Shown here piece after piece: positions 6,333-6,431 of a stretch of DNA of 6,431 nt. The DNA comes from Chloroflexota bacterium (GTDB lineage: Bacteria > Chloroflexota > Limnocylindria > Limnocylindrales > CSP1-4): assembly GCA_025935655.1 (NCBI GenBank), contig JAICUV010000199.1, positions 1 to 6,431 of the forward strand, read 5' to 3'. Position 1 is the first letter of the stretch; every line of letters begins with the position of its first letter. A program made the translations under genes and the position numbers. Below the pieces are notes generated by a model. The model worked only from the letters and a program-made list of their open reading frames with translations, did not search any database and was not told the origin of the DNA.

Positions 6333-6358
6333 CCTGGCGGCCTCAGGCGGCTGCCAGG
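6333..6358. terminator. Candidate bidirectional terminator between convergent genes
   Basis: CCTGGCGGCC (6333-6342) pairs with GGCTGCCAGG (6349-6358) over 10 bp with one G-T wobble and a 6-nt loop, TCAGGC. It starts 15 nt after the secreted-protein stop. The - strand gene's stop codon is in the loop. There is no T-run on either side. The position and length of the stem favour a shared terminator. Confidence 0.6.
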
Positions 6359-6431
6359 CTCTCGAGGAGATCCCGGACGAGGCCGACGCCCGTCCGGTCT
6401 CCCTTCTGCTCGTACAGGTCCAGGGCCTCCC
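6343..6431 (-). CDS. 3' end of a TPR-like protein, 5' part outside the window
   Basis: On the - strand a frame open from the window edge encodes 28 residues, EALDLYEQKGDRTGVG then LVRDLLESLAAA, and ends at TGA (6345-6343). The pattern A-L-x-L-Y-E-x-K-G-D-x-x-G followed by a second helix is typical of a tetratricopeptide repeat, as found at the C-terminus of many TPR regulators and ATPase/LuxR-type proteins. The short Ala tail fits a true C-terminus. What the rest of the protein is cannot be said. It runs toward the secreted-protein gene, with 25 nt between the two stop codons. Confidence 0.7.
   Translation of the reverse strand, partial: EALDLYEQKGDRTGVGLVRDLLESLAAA

Overview
This is a GC-rich window (roughly 70% G+C by eye) from a bacterial chromosome. 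Seven genes are on the + strand and the 3' end of one is on the - strand. The GC content, the two-subunit KorA/KorB enzyme without separate gamma and delta genes, and the tight ATGA/TTGA gene overlaps fit a high-GC actinomycete or a high-GC Chloroflexota lineage. I lean weakly to Chloroflexota, but the sequence does not prove it. There is no tRNA, rRNA, CRISPR array, transposase or integrase.

Positions 1-4367 look like one operon of five tightly packed genes. They are korA (start outside the window) and korB of a 2-oxoacid:ferredoxin oxidoreductase (probably 2-oxoglutarate), a small protein with an N-terminal zinc ribbon and two CBS domains, a degenerate receiver-like protein that starts at TTG inside the preceding stop, and an M24-family Xaa-Pro-type aminopeptidase whose ATG overlaps the preceding stop. 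korA-korB is spaced by 5 nt and korB-CBS by 14 nt. The joint translation suggests that the CBS protein, and perhaps the receiver-like protein, are linked to the oxidoreductase, possibly as an adenylate-responsive regulator. That link is inference.

Positions 4368-4512 hold a possible terminator hairpin, a -10-like TATCAT, a 15-codon leader ORF and a perfect 7-bp hairpin just before the next start. The leader ORF overlaps that start by ATGA. The gene at 4513-5139 is unrecognised: a Pro/Ala-rich low-complexity N-terminal half, including three tandem 21-bp units, is followed by a compact C-terminal domain that looks ordered.

Positions 5140-5378 are non-coding and rich in inverted repeats and GACACC motifs. 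They include a likely terminator hairpin for the upstream gene and a leader that can be drawn in two mutually exclusive foldings. The leader precedes a secreted, six-cysteine protein of unknown function (5379-6317), which has a good Shine-Dalgarno and a clear Sec signal peptide. The window ends with a convergent gene on the - strand, whose last 28 codons look like a TPR C-terminus. A 10-bp hairpin carrying that gene's stop codon in its loop lies between the two gene ends and could terminate both.

Nothing here is a clear new defence or mobile system. The most interesting items are the CBS/receiver pair inside the oxidoreductase operon, the leader-ORF/hairpin arrangement at 4469-4516, and the structured leader of the secreted protein.
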